DNA of 38,552 bases. It comes from Prosthecobacter gellanilyticus (GTDB taxonomy: Bacteria > Verrucomicrobiota > Verrucomicrobiia > Verrucomicrobiales > Verrucomicrobiaceae). Below are positions 1 through 7,536 of the stretch, piece after piece (the stretch's first letter is position 1; each line of letters opens with the position of its first letter). The stretch spans positions 1 to 38,552 of the forward strand of contig NZ_BKAG01000060.1 of assembly GCF_007992435.1 (NCBI RefSeq), in the 5' to 3' direction. Position numbers and translations under genes: made by a program. The notes under the pieces are model-generated. The model searched no databases and was not told the origin of the DNA. It saw only the letters and a list, made by a program, of their open reading frames with translations.

Positions 1-27
1 CGACGCTTCGCGACATCGAGGCTGTGC

Positions 28-642
28 TCAGAGATCGAACATGAGCTGGGCAACGGGGGCGAAGCTGCGGCGGTGCTGGGGGCAGGGGCCGAGTTTCTTC
101 AGGGCTTTTTGGTGGCCAGGGGTGGGGTAGCCTTTGTGGATCTCAAAGCCGTAACCGGGATAGGTTTCGGCCATGGCGATCATGAGCCGATCACGGCGCA
201 CTTTGGCGATGATGCTGGCGGCGGCGATGCTGTGACTGAGGCTGTCTCCCTTCACCAAGGCGACGTGGTGGATGGGGAAGTTGCGGACGGGTTTGCCATC
301 GATCAATGCGGCATCGGGCCGGGGATCGAGGGCGAGGGCGCAGCGGCGCATGCCGGTCCAGGTGGCCTGGAGGATGTTCAGGCGGTCGATCTCGTCGATC
401 TCGATCATCTCGGCGTGCCAGCGGATGGCGGTGTTTGCCATGAGCTCGTCGTAGATGCGTTCGCGCTGTTTTTCGTTGAGCTGCTTGGAGTCGTTCAGCT
501 CGGTGTGATGGAAGCCTTCAGGCAGGATCACGGCGGCGACGGAGACGGGACCGGCGAGGGGGCCGCGCCCGGCCTCATCAATGCCCACGATGCAACGGTA
601 GCCGGCGAGGCGCAGTTGGTTTTCGTGGTCGAGGGTGGGCAT
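28..642 (-). CDS. rnhB: Ribonuclease HII
   Basis: Endonuclease that cuts the RNA strand of RNA-DNA hybrids and removes single misincorporated ribonucleotides; cytoplasmic. The protein is 204 residues, normal for RNase HII. The N-terminal active-site block GIDEAGRGPLAGP (about residues 20-32) carries the DEAG acidic pair. A DSKQL block follows near 51, IDGKP near 114-118, and KGDSLSHSIAAASIIAKVRRD near 131-151, all characteristic of the family. The frame stays open far upstream to about 1425, but that part lies opposite the ThuA gene and is not coding. The ATG at 640-642 gives the expected length. No Shine-Dalgarno sequence is seen. The gene is transcribed towards the left window edge. Family assignment is very secure. 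Confidence 0.96.
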   Translation of the reverse strand: MPTLDHENQLRLAGYRCIVGIDEAGRGPLAGPVSVAAVILPEGFHHTELNDSKQLNEKQRERIYDELMANTAIRWHAEMIEIDEIDRLNILQATWTGMRRCALALDPRPDAALIDGKPVRNFPIHHVALVKGDSLSHSIAAASIIAKVRRDRLMIAMAETYPGYGFEIHKGYPTPGHQKALKKLGPCPQHRRSFAPVAQLMFDL

Positions 643-734
643 GGGGATGTGGGCGTAGTTTATGCCTCGAAGTTGGGCGGGAGGCAAAAGAAGATTGGGG
701 GTGGTGCGATGGAGTCGGGGGCATCGACCGGTTG

Positions 735-832
735 CGTGCATGAGACGCGCTTTCAGCGCTTTCCGGTGGGATGTGGCATCGATACCTGGGGTTGAAACCC
801 CAGGCTTTGATGGGACGTGCCTTTGGCACTTT
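735..832. repeat. REP-like block of three palindromes
   Basis: This stretch lies between divergent rnhB and the ThuA gene and contains three compact inverted repeats in a row. The first is GCGCT-TTC-AGCGC at 747-759. The second is an 8 to 9-bp perfect palindrome at 785-804 (CCTGGGGT ... ACCCCAGG). The third is GTGCC-TTT-GGCAC at 817-829. The arrangement and wording resemble the intergenic palindromic repeats that I remember as common in Planctomycetes and Verrucomicrobia genomes, where they often give spurious ORFs. That comparison is from memory, not a search. No transposase is nearby. Confidence 0.6.
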
Positions 833-948
833 GAAGGGTGAAGATTCGAGGGGGGCTTTGTTCGTTCGATTGTCATGAGACTTGCAGTGGCTTGGTGAAA
901 TGGTGGAGGGTGTGGCCGCGTTTGCTCATCCTTAATTCCTCCAACCTC

Positions 949-1869
949 ATGAAGCGTCTGCTTTCCCTCCTCGTTGTTGTTTCCCTGGCCGGTTCTGCCT
1001 TTTCGGCGGACAAGAAATCCATTGTCATGATCGCTGGCAAGCCCTCGCACGGGCCTGGGCAGCATGAGCATAATGCGGGGATTCAACTGCTGAAGAAGTG
1101 CCTGGAGCAGGGCGCGGCGGATCAGGTGGAGATCAAGTATCATCTGAATGGTGAGTGGCCTTCCCAGGAGGAGCTTTCCAAGGCGGACACAGTGGTGATT
1201 TATTCCGATGGTGGTGGCGGGCATCCGGCGCTGCAGGGAGATCGTCTGGCGCAACTCGATAAGGAAATGAAGCGCGGCTGCGGCTTCCTGACACTGCACT
1301 ACGCGGTGGAGCCGACGATCGAGAAGGGGAACAAGGAGTTCATCGACTGGATGGGCGGCGCGTTTGAGATCAACTGGAGCGTGAACCCGCACTGGGATGC
1401 GAATTTCAAGGAGCTCCCGAAGCACCCGATCAGCAATGGCGTGAAGCCTTTTGCGACGAATGACGAGTGGTACTTCTACATGCGCTTCCGCAAAGGCATG
1501 GAAGGTGTGACACCGATCCTGAGCGATGTGGCACCGGAGTCAACGATGAGCCGCGCAGACGGTCATCACAGCGGCAATCCGGCGGTGCGTGAGTCGGTGA
1601 AGAACAAGGAGAAGCAGCATGTGGCCTGGGCTTCTGAGAATGCGGGTGGTGGGCGCGGTTTCGGCTTCACCGGCGGGCATTTCCACAAGGGCTGGGCGAA
1701 CAATGAGCAGCGCAAGCTGGTGCTGAATGCGATCCTGTGGACGGCGAAGGTGGACGTGCCTGCGGAAGGCGTGGCCTCCACGGTGACGGATGCTGACATG
1801 ACAGCGAATCTGGATCCGAAGCCGGGTCAGGGGCTGCCGGAGAAGGTGAAGAAGCTGCTCGGGAAGTGA
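949..1869 (+). CDS. Secreted ThuA-like domain protein
   Basis: A 306-residue protein with an N-terminal signal peptide (MKRLLSLL, hydrophobic to about 16, cleavage near AFSA at 20). A ThuA-like (class I glutamine-amidotransferase-like) fold follows. Visible family blocks are IVMIAGKPSHGPGQHEH (about 25-41), VIYSDGGGGHP (83-93), FLTLHYAVE (113-121), NDEWYFYMRF (171-180) and TGGHFHKGW (241-249). ThuA proteins are linked to sugar and trehalose utilisation, and secreted members are very common in Planctomycetes and Verrucomicrobia; the exact reaction is not known. The frame is open back to 838, but the ATG at 949 begins the signal peptide. The preceding bases are pyrimidine-rich and there is no Shine-Dalgarno. 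A hairpin terminator follows at 1956. Confidence 0.9.
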   Translation: MKRLLSLLVVVSLAGSAFSADKKSIVMIAGKPSHGPGQHEHNAGIQLLKKCLEQGAADQVEIKYHLNGEWPSQEELSKADTVVIYSDGGGGHPALQGDRLAQLDKEMKRGCGFLTLHYAVEPTIEKGNKEFIDWMGGAFEINWSVNPHWDANFKELPKHPISNGVKPFATNDEWYFYMRFRKGMEGVTPILSDVAPESTMSRADGHHSGNPAVRESVKNKEKQHVAWASENAGGGRGFGFTGGHFHKGWANNEQRKLVLNAILWTAKVDVPAEGVASTVTDADMTANLDPKPGQGLPEKVKKLLGK

Positions 1870-1955
1870 GGCCGGAGGTGGTTCTCGGTTTGCTGTTCGC
1901 TGTTCTCGGTTGCTAAGATCGGAGTGGAGGATGTGAACCACGAATGGACACGAAT

Positions 1956-1988
1956 GACCAAGCCGTGATGGGCTTGGTCGTTTGTGTT
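1956..1988 (+). terminator. Rho-independent terminator-like hairpin after the ThuA gene
   Basis: A perfect 9-bp stem, GACCAAGCC at 1956-1964 and GGCTTGGTC at 1971-1979, encloses a 6-base loop. It is followed by a T-rich tract (GTTTGTGTTT). It sits about 87 bases past the stop of the ThuA gene and is oriented to end its transcript. Confidence 0.65.
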
Positions 1989-2217
1989 TATAGGGCTTTG
2001 CGGTGTCCAAAGGGGCCGCTTGGGTCCGTTGTCGTGTGTGGGATGGTCGTGGAGAGTGCGGGGCTATGAATGCGTTTTTTTACAGGAGATTTGGAGTTGG
2101 GGACGGACCTTCGCCAAGGCTATGGACTGCGAGGTGGGGAGTACTGGCCTACGGAACACATGGGAGGGGGATGGAACCCGTTACCGTTGTTGACGGTGGT
2201 TTCAGAGGAGAGGGGCG

Positions 2218-2247
2218 ATCCGAGTCAATCCGACCGGATCCGACCTG
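2218..2247 (+). repeat. 10-bp iteron cluster 1 (three units)
   Basis: Three ATCCGA units begin at 2218, 2228 and 2238, exactly 10 bp apart (ATCCGAGTCA, ATCCGACCGG, ATCCGACCTG). This is the first of four such triplets in the gene-poor stretch between the ThuA gene and the TIG pseudogene. Short open frames cross the region in all three plus frames (1984-2193, 2003-2386, 2070-2351). None has a recognisable protein signature, so I treat the DNA as non-coding. Confidence 0.75.
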
Positions 2248-2320
2248 TGGCGAGAGGGGTGGAAGGTGTTGGCGGAGGCTTGGGCTCAACTTTCGGAGAA
2301 AGTTGGCCACTTTGGGAGCG

Positions 2321-2350
2321 ATCCAGCCTAATCAAGGTAGATCCAGGCTA
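2321..2350 (+). repeat. 10-bp iteron cluster 2 (diverged)
   Basis: Three units begin at 2321, 2331 and 2341 (ATCCAGCCTA, ATCAAGGTAG, ATCCAGGCTA). They keep the exact 10-bp spacing and the ATCC/ATCA start, but differ from clusters 1, 3 and 4 after the fourth base. Just upstream, at 2287-2305, is a 7-bp hairpin (CAACTTT / AAAGTTG) with a 5-base loop. Confidence 0.55.
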
Positions 2351-2383
2351 GAGGAGTTTGGCAGAGTTCAGGGAGCCGAACGT

Positions 2384-2438
2384 TGACGCCAGCCGCTACG
2401 ACGAGTGGCTTCGAGTCAATCCGACTGGATCCGACCTT
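2384..2438 (+). repeat. Compound repeat copy: TGACGCC motif plus iteron cluster 3
   Basis: The first of two copies of a roughly 55-bp compound element. A TGACGCCAGCCGCTAC block at 2384-2399 is followed by ACGAG and then three 10-bp units beginning at 2409, 2419 and 2429 (CTTCGAGTCA, ATCCGACTGG, ATCCGACCTT). The second copy is at 2489-2543. The two are alike over nearly their whole length, so this is a dispersed element and not chance. Confidence 0.7.
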
Positions 2439-2488
2439 GTGGGCTGCTGGGGGACTGATGGACATTGAGACGTTCGAAGACGGCATGC

Positions 2489-2543
2489 TGACGCCTGCCG
2501 CTACACGAGGGGGATCCGAGTGAATCCGACCTGATCCAAGTAA
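2489..2543 (+). repeat. Compound repeat copy: TGACGCC motif plus iteron cluster 4
   Basis: Second copy of the compound element. TGACGCCTGCCGCTAC at 2489-2504, then ACGAGG, then three 10-bp units beginning at 2514, 2524 and 2534 (ATCCGAGTGA, ATCCGACCTG, ATCCAAGTAA). It ends about 65 bases before the TIG-domain pseudogene start. Confidence 0.7.
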
Positions 2544-2608
2544 GGAGGATGGTTTGATTTCAACTCTGGGGCGAGCCAGGGTGTCTGCTGCGTGATGATC
2601 TTTGTGTG

Positions 2609-3056
2609 ATGCTGCTTCGTGTTTCCATCTTCCTTGGCTTGAGCGCGGCTGCGTGGGTGCAGGCGGCGGTGCTGACGTCCGTCACGCCGGGGCTGGGGAT
2701 GTGCATGGCGGGGTGCCCCTGACGGTGCGTGGGTCAGGTTTTGTGAAGGGGGGACGGGGGTGACGGTCAGCGATGCGCCGTGTACGGATGTGGTGGTGAA
2801 TGCGGCAATGATCACCTGTGTCTCACCAGCGAGGCCGGAGGGGATGCATGCGATGAGTGTGACTACCCCCCAAGGTACGGTGACGAAGGACACGGAGTGG
2901 ACCGGCTGGAATGCGGTGGGGGCAGGGTATGGGGCGGTCGACCGAGGTAAATTCGCCCTGGGTGCCCTGGTGGTGATCCCTGGACCGGTGCTGTCTGCGG
3001 CGCAGATGAAGAAGCTGAGCCTGTGGGCGCGGAAGTGGGGTGGTGTTTCCCCCTGA
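2609..3056 (+). pseudogene. Frameshifted secreted TIG/IPT-domain protein
   Basis: An ATG at 2609 opens a signal-peptide-like sequence (MLLRVSIFLGLSAAAW, VQAA) followed by VLTSVTPGLG, which looks like the first strand of a TIG/IPT (immunoglobulin-like) domain. The domain continues in a second frame (VHGGVPLTVRGSGFVKGG) and then in a third (VTVSDAPCTDVVVNAAMITC and onwards), ending at the TGA at 3054-3056. Each jump is cured by adding one G, in the G-run near 2687-2690 and in the one near 2748-2753. The tail (LSAAQMKKLSLWAR) is not TIG and may belong to another lost domain; the protein is much shorter than typical TIG proteins. It is either a decaying gene or one with base-call errors in G homopolymers. 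I am fairly sure of the TIG assignment and unsure whether it is truly broken. Confidence 0.6.
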
Positions 3057-3168
3057 GCGGCGAGTGCAGGCGGCAGCCACAATGGAGTCGTCCTGATAAT
3101 CATGGCATTGGTATAACAAATAATTGAGATACATAACGTAAAGCCTGGGATCGCCTTTACTCTGGGCC

Positions 3169-4320
3169 ATGCTCCATGAATTTCTTTCCCTTCATCGGGT
3201 GGAGCTTATTCAGAGATGCCAGACCAAGGTGGCGAAACGTGCGTCTCCAGAAGCCACGGCAGATGAGCTGGATCATGGCGTGCCGTTTTTCCTGGACCAG
3301 CTGATCAAAACCCTCACGATGGAGCAGACGGCAAACCCGATGGAAAGCCGGAAGGTTTCGGGTCCCGAAGGGGGCGGCAAACCAGCGCACTCTGAACTGG
3401 GTGACATGGCGGCGCGGCATGGTGGTGAGCTCATGCGCCGGGGCTTCACCGTCGAGCAGGTGGTGCATGATTACGGGGACCTTTGCCAGTCCATCACGGA
3501 CCTAGCCTTCGAAATCAACGAACCGGTGAATGTGGACGAGTTCCGGACGCTGAACCGCTGCCTGGACAACGCGATCGCCATGGCGGTCACGGAATACAAC
3601 TATCAGCGGGATTTTGTCCTGGCTGACAAGCAGGTGCAGGCGCTGAATGTGCAGATTGGTTTCTTCGCCCATGAGCTGCGAAATTTCCTGAACACCGCCA
3701 CACTGGCGCTCTTCGCCATGAAGGATGGCAACCTGGGACTCACGGGGGCCACGGGCAGTGTCCTGGATCGTTCTCTGGTATGCATGAGGACGCTGATCGA
3801 CCGTTCGCTGACCGATGTGCGAATGACCGCTGGCATGCCGCTGCGTCATGAGCTGTTCTCGCTCGCGGATTTCATCGGCGAACTCAAACTTTCGGCGACT
3901 CTGGAGGCGCGGGTGCGGGAATGTGCGCTGGTCGTCTCAGAAGTGGATGGGCGCCTCGCCATCGATGGGGATCGGGACTTGTTACTTTCCGCCGTTGGTA
4001 ATCTCCTGCAGAATGCCTTCAAGTTTACCCACCATGGGACCAAGGTTTTCTTGAATGCTTATGCACAGGGTGACCGCATTCTCATTGATGTGGAGGACCA
4101 CGGAGACGGCCTGCCTCCCGGGGATGTGGAGAAGATGTTTCAGCCCTTCACCCAATGCGGGGATGATAAGAGCGGCCTGGGCCTGGGGCTCTCCATTTCA
4201 CGTCGTAGTGTGGAGGCCAATGACGGCATATTGAGGGTCCGAAACAAGATGCCCTCCGGCTGCATTTTTACGATTGATCTGCCACGTCACACCCTGCTGG
4301 CGGGGGCGGGGCAGGTATGA
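3169..4320 (+). CDS. Soluble sensor histidine kinase
   Basis: A 383-residue histidine kinase with no membrane segment. Residues 1 to about 150 form a helical N-terminal sensor region resembling RsbRD-type N-termini, rich in conserved-looking helices (for example RRGFTVEQVVHDYGDLCQSI near 90-109). The phosphoacceptor box GFFAHELRN places His at 168. The HATPase domain shows the N-box VGNLLQNAFKF (about 276-286), the G1 box DHGDGLPP (310-317), an F-box-like MFQPF (323-327) and the G2 box SGLGLGLSIS (335-344). It autophosphorylates on His and passes phosphate to a response regulator, but no response regulator is adjacent, so it is an orphan here. The ATG at 3169 directly precedes a sequence that looks structured, with no Shine-Dalgarno upstream. 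Confidence 0.9.
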   Translation: MLHEFLSLHRVELIQRCQTKVAKRASPEATADELDHGVPFFLDQLIKTLTMEQTANPMESRKVSGPEGGGKPAHSELGDMAARHGGELMRRGFTVEQVVHDYGDLCQSITDLAFEINEPVNVDEFRTLNRCLDNAIAMAVTEYNYQRDFVLADKQVQALNVQIGFFAHELRNFLNTATLALFAMKDGNLGLTGATGSVLDRSLVCMRTLIDRSLTDVRMTAGMPLRHELFSLADFIGELKLSATLEARVRECALVVSEVDGRLAIDGDRDLLLSAVGNLLQNAFKFTHHGTKVFLNAYAQGDRILIDVEDHGDGLPPGDVEKMFQPFTQCGDDKSGLGLGLSISRRSVEANDGILRVRNKMPSGCIFTIDLPRHTLLAGAGQV

Positions 4321-4491
4321 GGGATGTGGAGGCGCCCCAGCCGGGGGCATCACCGGGGCCAAATCGAGGGGGAGTAAGAAAAGATTTTTCTCGCCATTTT
4401 CGGCGCTCGTTTGTCATAATGATGATGGGTGCCGGGATATTCATTCCGGCGTCTATTCACATAACATAATACAAAAGAAAAACGCACTACT

Positions 4492-5391
4492 ATGAAGAGA
4501 GCACTCCAACGAGGTTTCACCCTCATTGAACTCCTGGTGGTGATCACCATTATCGCGATTCTCGCGAGCTTGGCGGTCCCCACTTTCAACGTGATCCAGG
4601 ACATGGCGAACCAAACGTCCACGTCGAACAACTGCCGGCAGATCATCATGGCGATGAAAATCTTCGCCAATGACAACAACTCGATCTACCCGGACACCTA
4701 CAACAACCCGCAGACAGGCGGTATGGCCATCACCTCCAATGATGCCTTCCGCGTGCTGATCCAGGAAGACATCATTCAGGACGAGCGCATTTTCGGCGCG
4801 AAGGCCTCGAAGTTCCAGCCCGATGGCAACATCGGCACGGCACCTTCCTTTGACCAGTCTCTGCAGGCAGGTGAGAACCACTGGGCTCTGACCCAAGGTC
4901 AGACGACGTCCAGCAACGGCATCATGCCGCTGGTGTACGAAAACCCGCTGGCTCCAAGCTGGCCGCCCCAGTGGAACTGCGACGCCGCAGGTCAGCCGAA
5001 GGAAGGCCGCGCCTGGCGCGGTGGCAAGATCATCATCGGCCGCAACGACAACTCGGTGCAGGTCGAGCAGCTGGCCACGAAAAAAGGCCCTGCTGTGGGT
5101 CCAAAAGCGATGGCTGGTGGCTATGACATCTTCACGATGGCCAGCCAGAACATGCCTCAGCAGGTGCTGCAGATCCTGAGCACCGGCCAGGTGTCTGGTG
5201 GCATGATGGGTGACCCTAGCGGCGGTCTCCCTGGTGCTCCTGGCGCTGGTGGTCTTCCAGGCCTGCCCGGCGCTCCTGGCGCCCTGCCAGGTCTCCCTGG
5301 TGCTGCTCCTGGTGGTCTGCCTCCTGCTCCTGGCGGCCTGCCTGCAGCTCCTGGCGGTCTGCCAACCCTCCCAGGTGCCCCTGGCAAGTAA
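4492..5391 (+). CDS. Type II-like pseudopilin with collagen-like Pro/Gly tail
   Basis: A 299-residue protein with a classic class III (prepilin) signal: MKRALQRG, cleavage after Gly8, then FTLIELLVVITIIAILASLA as the hydrophobic helix, with Glu13 at the +5 position. Prepilin peptidase would cut and methylate it and it would join a pseudopilus or pilus. The middle (about 36-240) is a globular region similar in layout to the G-type pseudopilins that are abundant in this phylum. Residues 241-299 are almost only Gly, Pro, Ala and Leu in a GLPGAPG-like rhythm, resembling collagen-like tails. It stands alone between a histidine kinase and an unknown gene, and a strong terminator follows at 5420. 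No secretion ATPase or inner-membrane partner lies in the window. Confidence 0.88.
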   Translation: MKRALQRGFTLIELLVVITIIAILASLAVPTFNVIQDMANQTSTSNNCRQIIMAMKIFANDNNSIYPDTYNNPQTGGMAITSNDAFRVLIQEDIIQDERIFGAKASKFQPDGNIGTAPSFDQSLQAGENHWALTQGQTTSSNGIMPLVYENPLAPSWPPQWNCDAAGQPKEGRAWRGGKIIIGRNDNSVQVEQLATKKGPAVGPKAMAGGYDIFTMASQNMPQQVLQILSTGQVSGGMMGDPSGGLPGAPGAGGLPGLPGAPGALPGLPGAAPGGLPPAPGGLPAAPGGLPTLPGAPGK

Positions 5392-5419
5392 TCCTGCCCA
5401 GGTGAACTAACTCAACTGG

Positions 5420-5450
5420 CGCCGCCGGGATAATCTCCCGGCGGCGTTTT
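5420..5450 (+). terminator. Strong rho-independent terminator after the pseudopilin
   Basis: A perfect 11-bp GC-rich stem (5420-5430 with 5436-5446, CGCCGCCGGGA / TCCCGGCGGCG) has a 5-base loop TAATC and is followed by TTTT. It lies 29 bases after the pseudopilin stop. Confidence 0.92.
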
Positions 5451-5489
5451 GCTACCTTCGCTTATCCGTCCCCCCCTTTTTGCTGCCAC

Positions 5490-5987
5490 ATGTCCGCCGC
5501 TCCACTCAGCCCACGCCAGCTCTTCCACCTGCTCGACTCCGGCCGGATCACGCGAGAAGAGTTCCGGGCCAAGATGAACGAGTGCGCGGTGGAGATCATT
5601 GAGGAAATGGAGGAGGACCGGCTGAATCCGGTGGCGGCGCTGATGGAGCAGATGCTGAGCCGCCGGGCTGCCTCCAAGCTGATGAAGCATCATCAAGAAG
5701 CGCATGTCCGGGAGGTGCTGCAGGCCCTGTCCGAAGTGGAGGACTTTTCCCCGGCGCGCTGGCTCTGGAATGCCGCTCATCCGCACATCCCCCTGCATGC
5801 CTTTTTCCGCAGCCAGAGGAAGCCCGTGTTCCGGGTGGTAGGCCTGGACTCCCTGCCGCAGCTCGTGACGGTGACCGTGGAGTATGGCACACCCGGGATG
5901 GACGGGGTGGTGCGTGAGCAAATACGACTCCGGCGCGACCGACGCGGAAAGCTGGGGTTGGAGAGGCGGCAGTTTGTGCCCGATTGA
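5490..5987 (+). CDS. Conserved-looking hypothetical protein
   Basis: A 165-residue soluble protein that I do not recognise. The N-terminal part is helical and acidic/basic: SPRQLFHLLDSGRITREEF at about 7-25, then EIIEEMEED near 35-43 and a second helical stretch to about 80. The C-terminal part (about 105-165) looks beta-rich, with FRVVGLDSLPQLVTVTVEYG and VVREQIRLRRDRRGKL. There is no signal peptide or membrane segment. Base composition and codon use look like the neighbours. It starts shortly after the strong terminator, so it has its own promoter. The ATG at 5490 is the first good start, with no Shine-Dalgarno. Confidence 0.72.
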   Translation: MSAAPLSPRQLFHLLDSGRITREEFRAKMNECAVEIIEEMEEDRLNPVAALMEQMLSRRAASKLMKHHQEAHVREVLQALSEVEDFSPARWLWNAAHPHIPLHAFFRSQRKPVFRVVGLDSLPQLVTVTVEYGTPGMDGVVREQIRLRRDRRGKLGLERRQFVPD

Positions 5988-6086
5988 AGAAGCCCGCCTT
6001 TTCCATTTCCCACCGGCCTTGATTTTTTGGGCCTTATTTAGTTCTCGTTCGTGCGTTTAAAGAACACCTTCCCGTTCCCAACCTTC

Positions 6087-7139
6087 ATGAAACCCACCCT
6101 CCTGCTCACCTTGCTCTCCGGCGCCGCCCTGTTTCAGGCCCAGGCCCAGACTCCGACACCTGCCACGGCTCCAGCAGCTGAAACGACTCCTGCTGCTGAG
6201 AAACCCAAGCTGACGGAAGCCCAGGTCAACAATGTGCTGAGCCAGCTTAAAGATCTGGAGAAAGCCATCCTGAATCAGCGCGGGACCACGCTGAGCTCCA
6301 TCCTGGCCAAGCTCAATGATGCGGTTGCGAGTGATCAGTCTGCCATCAAGTTTTTCACGGATTGCGACGTGCTGGTGAACAGCGAGCGCAAGGAGGCCAG
6401 CAAGGCCGAGGCGCGTCAGCGTGCTGAGATGGTGGAGCGAAACATGGAGCGCAAGAGCAAGGCTGGGGCCAGCGCTGATGATGAGGAAGGGGACACGGCC
6501 CTGGCGCTGCGCTTTGGACTGAGGTATCTGATCCTGACCTTGGAGGCGCACGAGGCCAAGGATGAAGATTTCAAGAAAATGGTGCCCAAGCTGCAGGCCT
6601 ACATCACGGATCTGGTGGCCTCGGCGCCGAAACTGAAAGGCCGTGCGATGAACACGCTGAACCGTGTGTGCGGTGGCAACAGCCCGGTGATCCAGGCCTT
6701 TGAGCTGGACCGCTACCTGACCCGTCCGCATTGGAACCGCAATCCGACTGACTTCGGCGGGATGTACAACCAGACGCTGCTGTTTGTGGCGAAGACGGAA
6801 TCCCCTGAGTCCATGGCGACGCTGTGGGACAGCCGCATCAACAACGAGGCCGCCTTCCGCAAGGAACAGATGGCCGAGCCGGAGTATCTGCTCTGGGTCA
6901 AGAACGAGGTGCCGGCACTGCGCTGGGAGCGCGCCACCTTCCTCTATGATGACGGCCCCTCGGCCATTGCCGGCATGGCGGACATGCTGAAGGTGATCAA
7001 GGAATTCCCCGCTCATGCGGATGCTCCATCCTGGGTGCAGCAGCTGCGCACTTCGGTGAATGCCTCCTCAGCCACTCCTGCGACGAGTGATCCCTCTGCC
7101 ACGCCGCCGCCGACACCGAACACGGCAGGGACCAACTGA
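6087..7139 (+). CDS. Secreted hypothetical protein with Ala/Pro-rich ends
   Basis: A 350-residue protein of unknown function. It starts with a signal peptide (MKPTLLLTLLSGAALFQAQA, cleavage near residue 20). A Thr/Ala/Pro linker follows (about 21-45). The main domain is helical and charged (AQVNNVLSQLKDLEKAIL near 49-66; EARQRAEMVERNMERKSKAG further on). The C-terminus is again Pro/Thr/Ala/Ser-rich. An earlier GTG at 6051 is in frame but would put 12 residues before the signal peptide, so the ATG at 6087 is preferred. Its stop overlaps the start of the DgkA-type gene (TGATG), so the two are probably translated together. Confidence 0.75.
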   Translation: MKPTLLLTLLSGAALFQAQAQTPTPATAPAAETTPAAEKPKLTEAQVNNVLSQLKDLEKAILNQRGTTLSSILAKLNDAVASDQSAIKFFTDCDVLVNSERKEASKAEARQRAEMVERNMERKSKAGASADDEEGDTALALRFGLRYLILTLEAHEAKDEDFKKMVPKLQAYITDLVASAPKLKGRAMNTLNRVCGGNSPVIQAFELDRYLTRPHWNRNPTDFGGMYNQTLLFVAKTESPESMATLWDSRINNEAAFRKEQMAEPEYLLWVKNEVPALRWERATFLYDDGPSAIAGMADMLKVIKEFPAHADAPSWVQQLRTSVNASSATPATSDPSATPPPTPNTAGTN

Positions 7140-7492
7140 TGGAATGGCTCATGTGGTTGAAGGGCCTTTTCCGTAGTTTTCGTTATGCCTTTGCGGGCAT
7201 CGCCTGGGCTTTGTCATCCCAGCGGAATCTGCGCATTCATGCGGTGGCCACGCTGGTGGCGGTGGGACTGGGTTTTGTGCAGGGCATCGCCGCCTGGGAA
7301 TGGTGTGCGGTGCTGTTTTGCGTGGCACTGGTCTGGGGGGCGGAACTGCTGAACAGCGCCCTGGAGGTGCTGTGTGACCGCGTGACGACCCAGGAGGACC
7401 CTCACATCCGTCGGGCCAAGGATGCGGCGGCGGGAGCCGTGCTGGTCTGTGCCATCATCAGCGTGGTAGTGGCGGCAATTGTGTTTCTTTGA
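7139..7492 (+). CDS. dgkA: Diacylglycerol kinase family protein (DgkA/undecaprenol kinase type)
   Basis: A 117-residue integral membrane kinase with three predicted membrane segments (about 31-50, 54-72 and 97-117). The hallmark active-site block GAELLNSALEVLCDRV lies at 67-82, with Glu69, Asn72 and Glu76. The second conserved block KDAAAGAVL is at 94-102. Members phosphorylate diacylglycerol or, in many bacteria, undecaprenol, recycling lipid carriers of cell-wall and LPS synthesis; the sequence alone does not separate the two substrates. The ATG at 7139 shares one base with the upstream stop, so the gene is translationally coupled to the secreted protein before it. Confidence 0.9.
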   Translation: MEWLMWLKGLFRSFRYAFAGIAWALSSQRNLRIHAVATLVAVGLGFVQGIAAWEWCAVLFCVALVWGAELLNSALEVLCDRVTTQEDPHIRRAKDAAAGAVLVCAIISVVVAAIVFL

Positions 7493-7536
7493 GTAAAAAA
7501 GAATATAAAAAGCCTCCAGCATGAACGTTTAAGAGA

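Noticed and set aside
643..1425. N-terminal extension of rnhB in the open frame
   Set aside because: The added 261 residues are Arg/Pro-rich, lie opposite the ThuA gene and the palindrome block, and are not part of RNase HII.
1984..2386. Overlapping plus-strand ORFs of 60 to 127 codons
   Set aside because: Present in all three frames over the same repeat DNA, with no family features; the 10-bp periodic repeats explain the DNA better.
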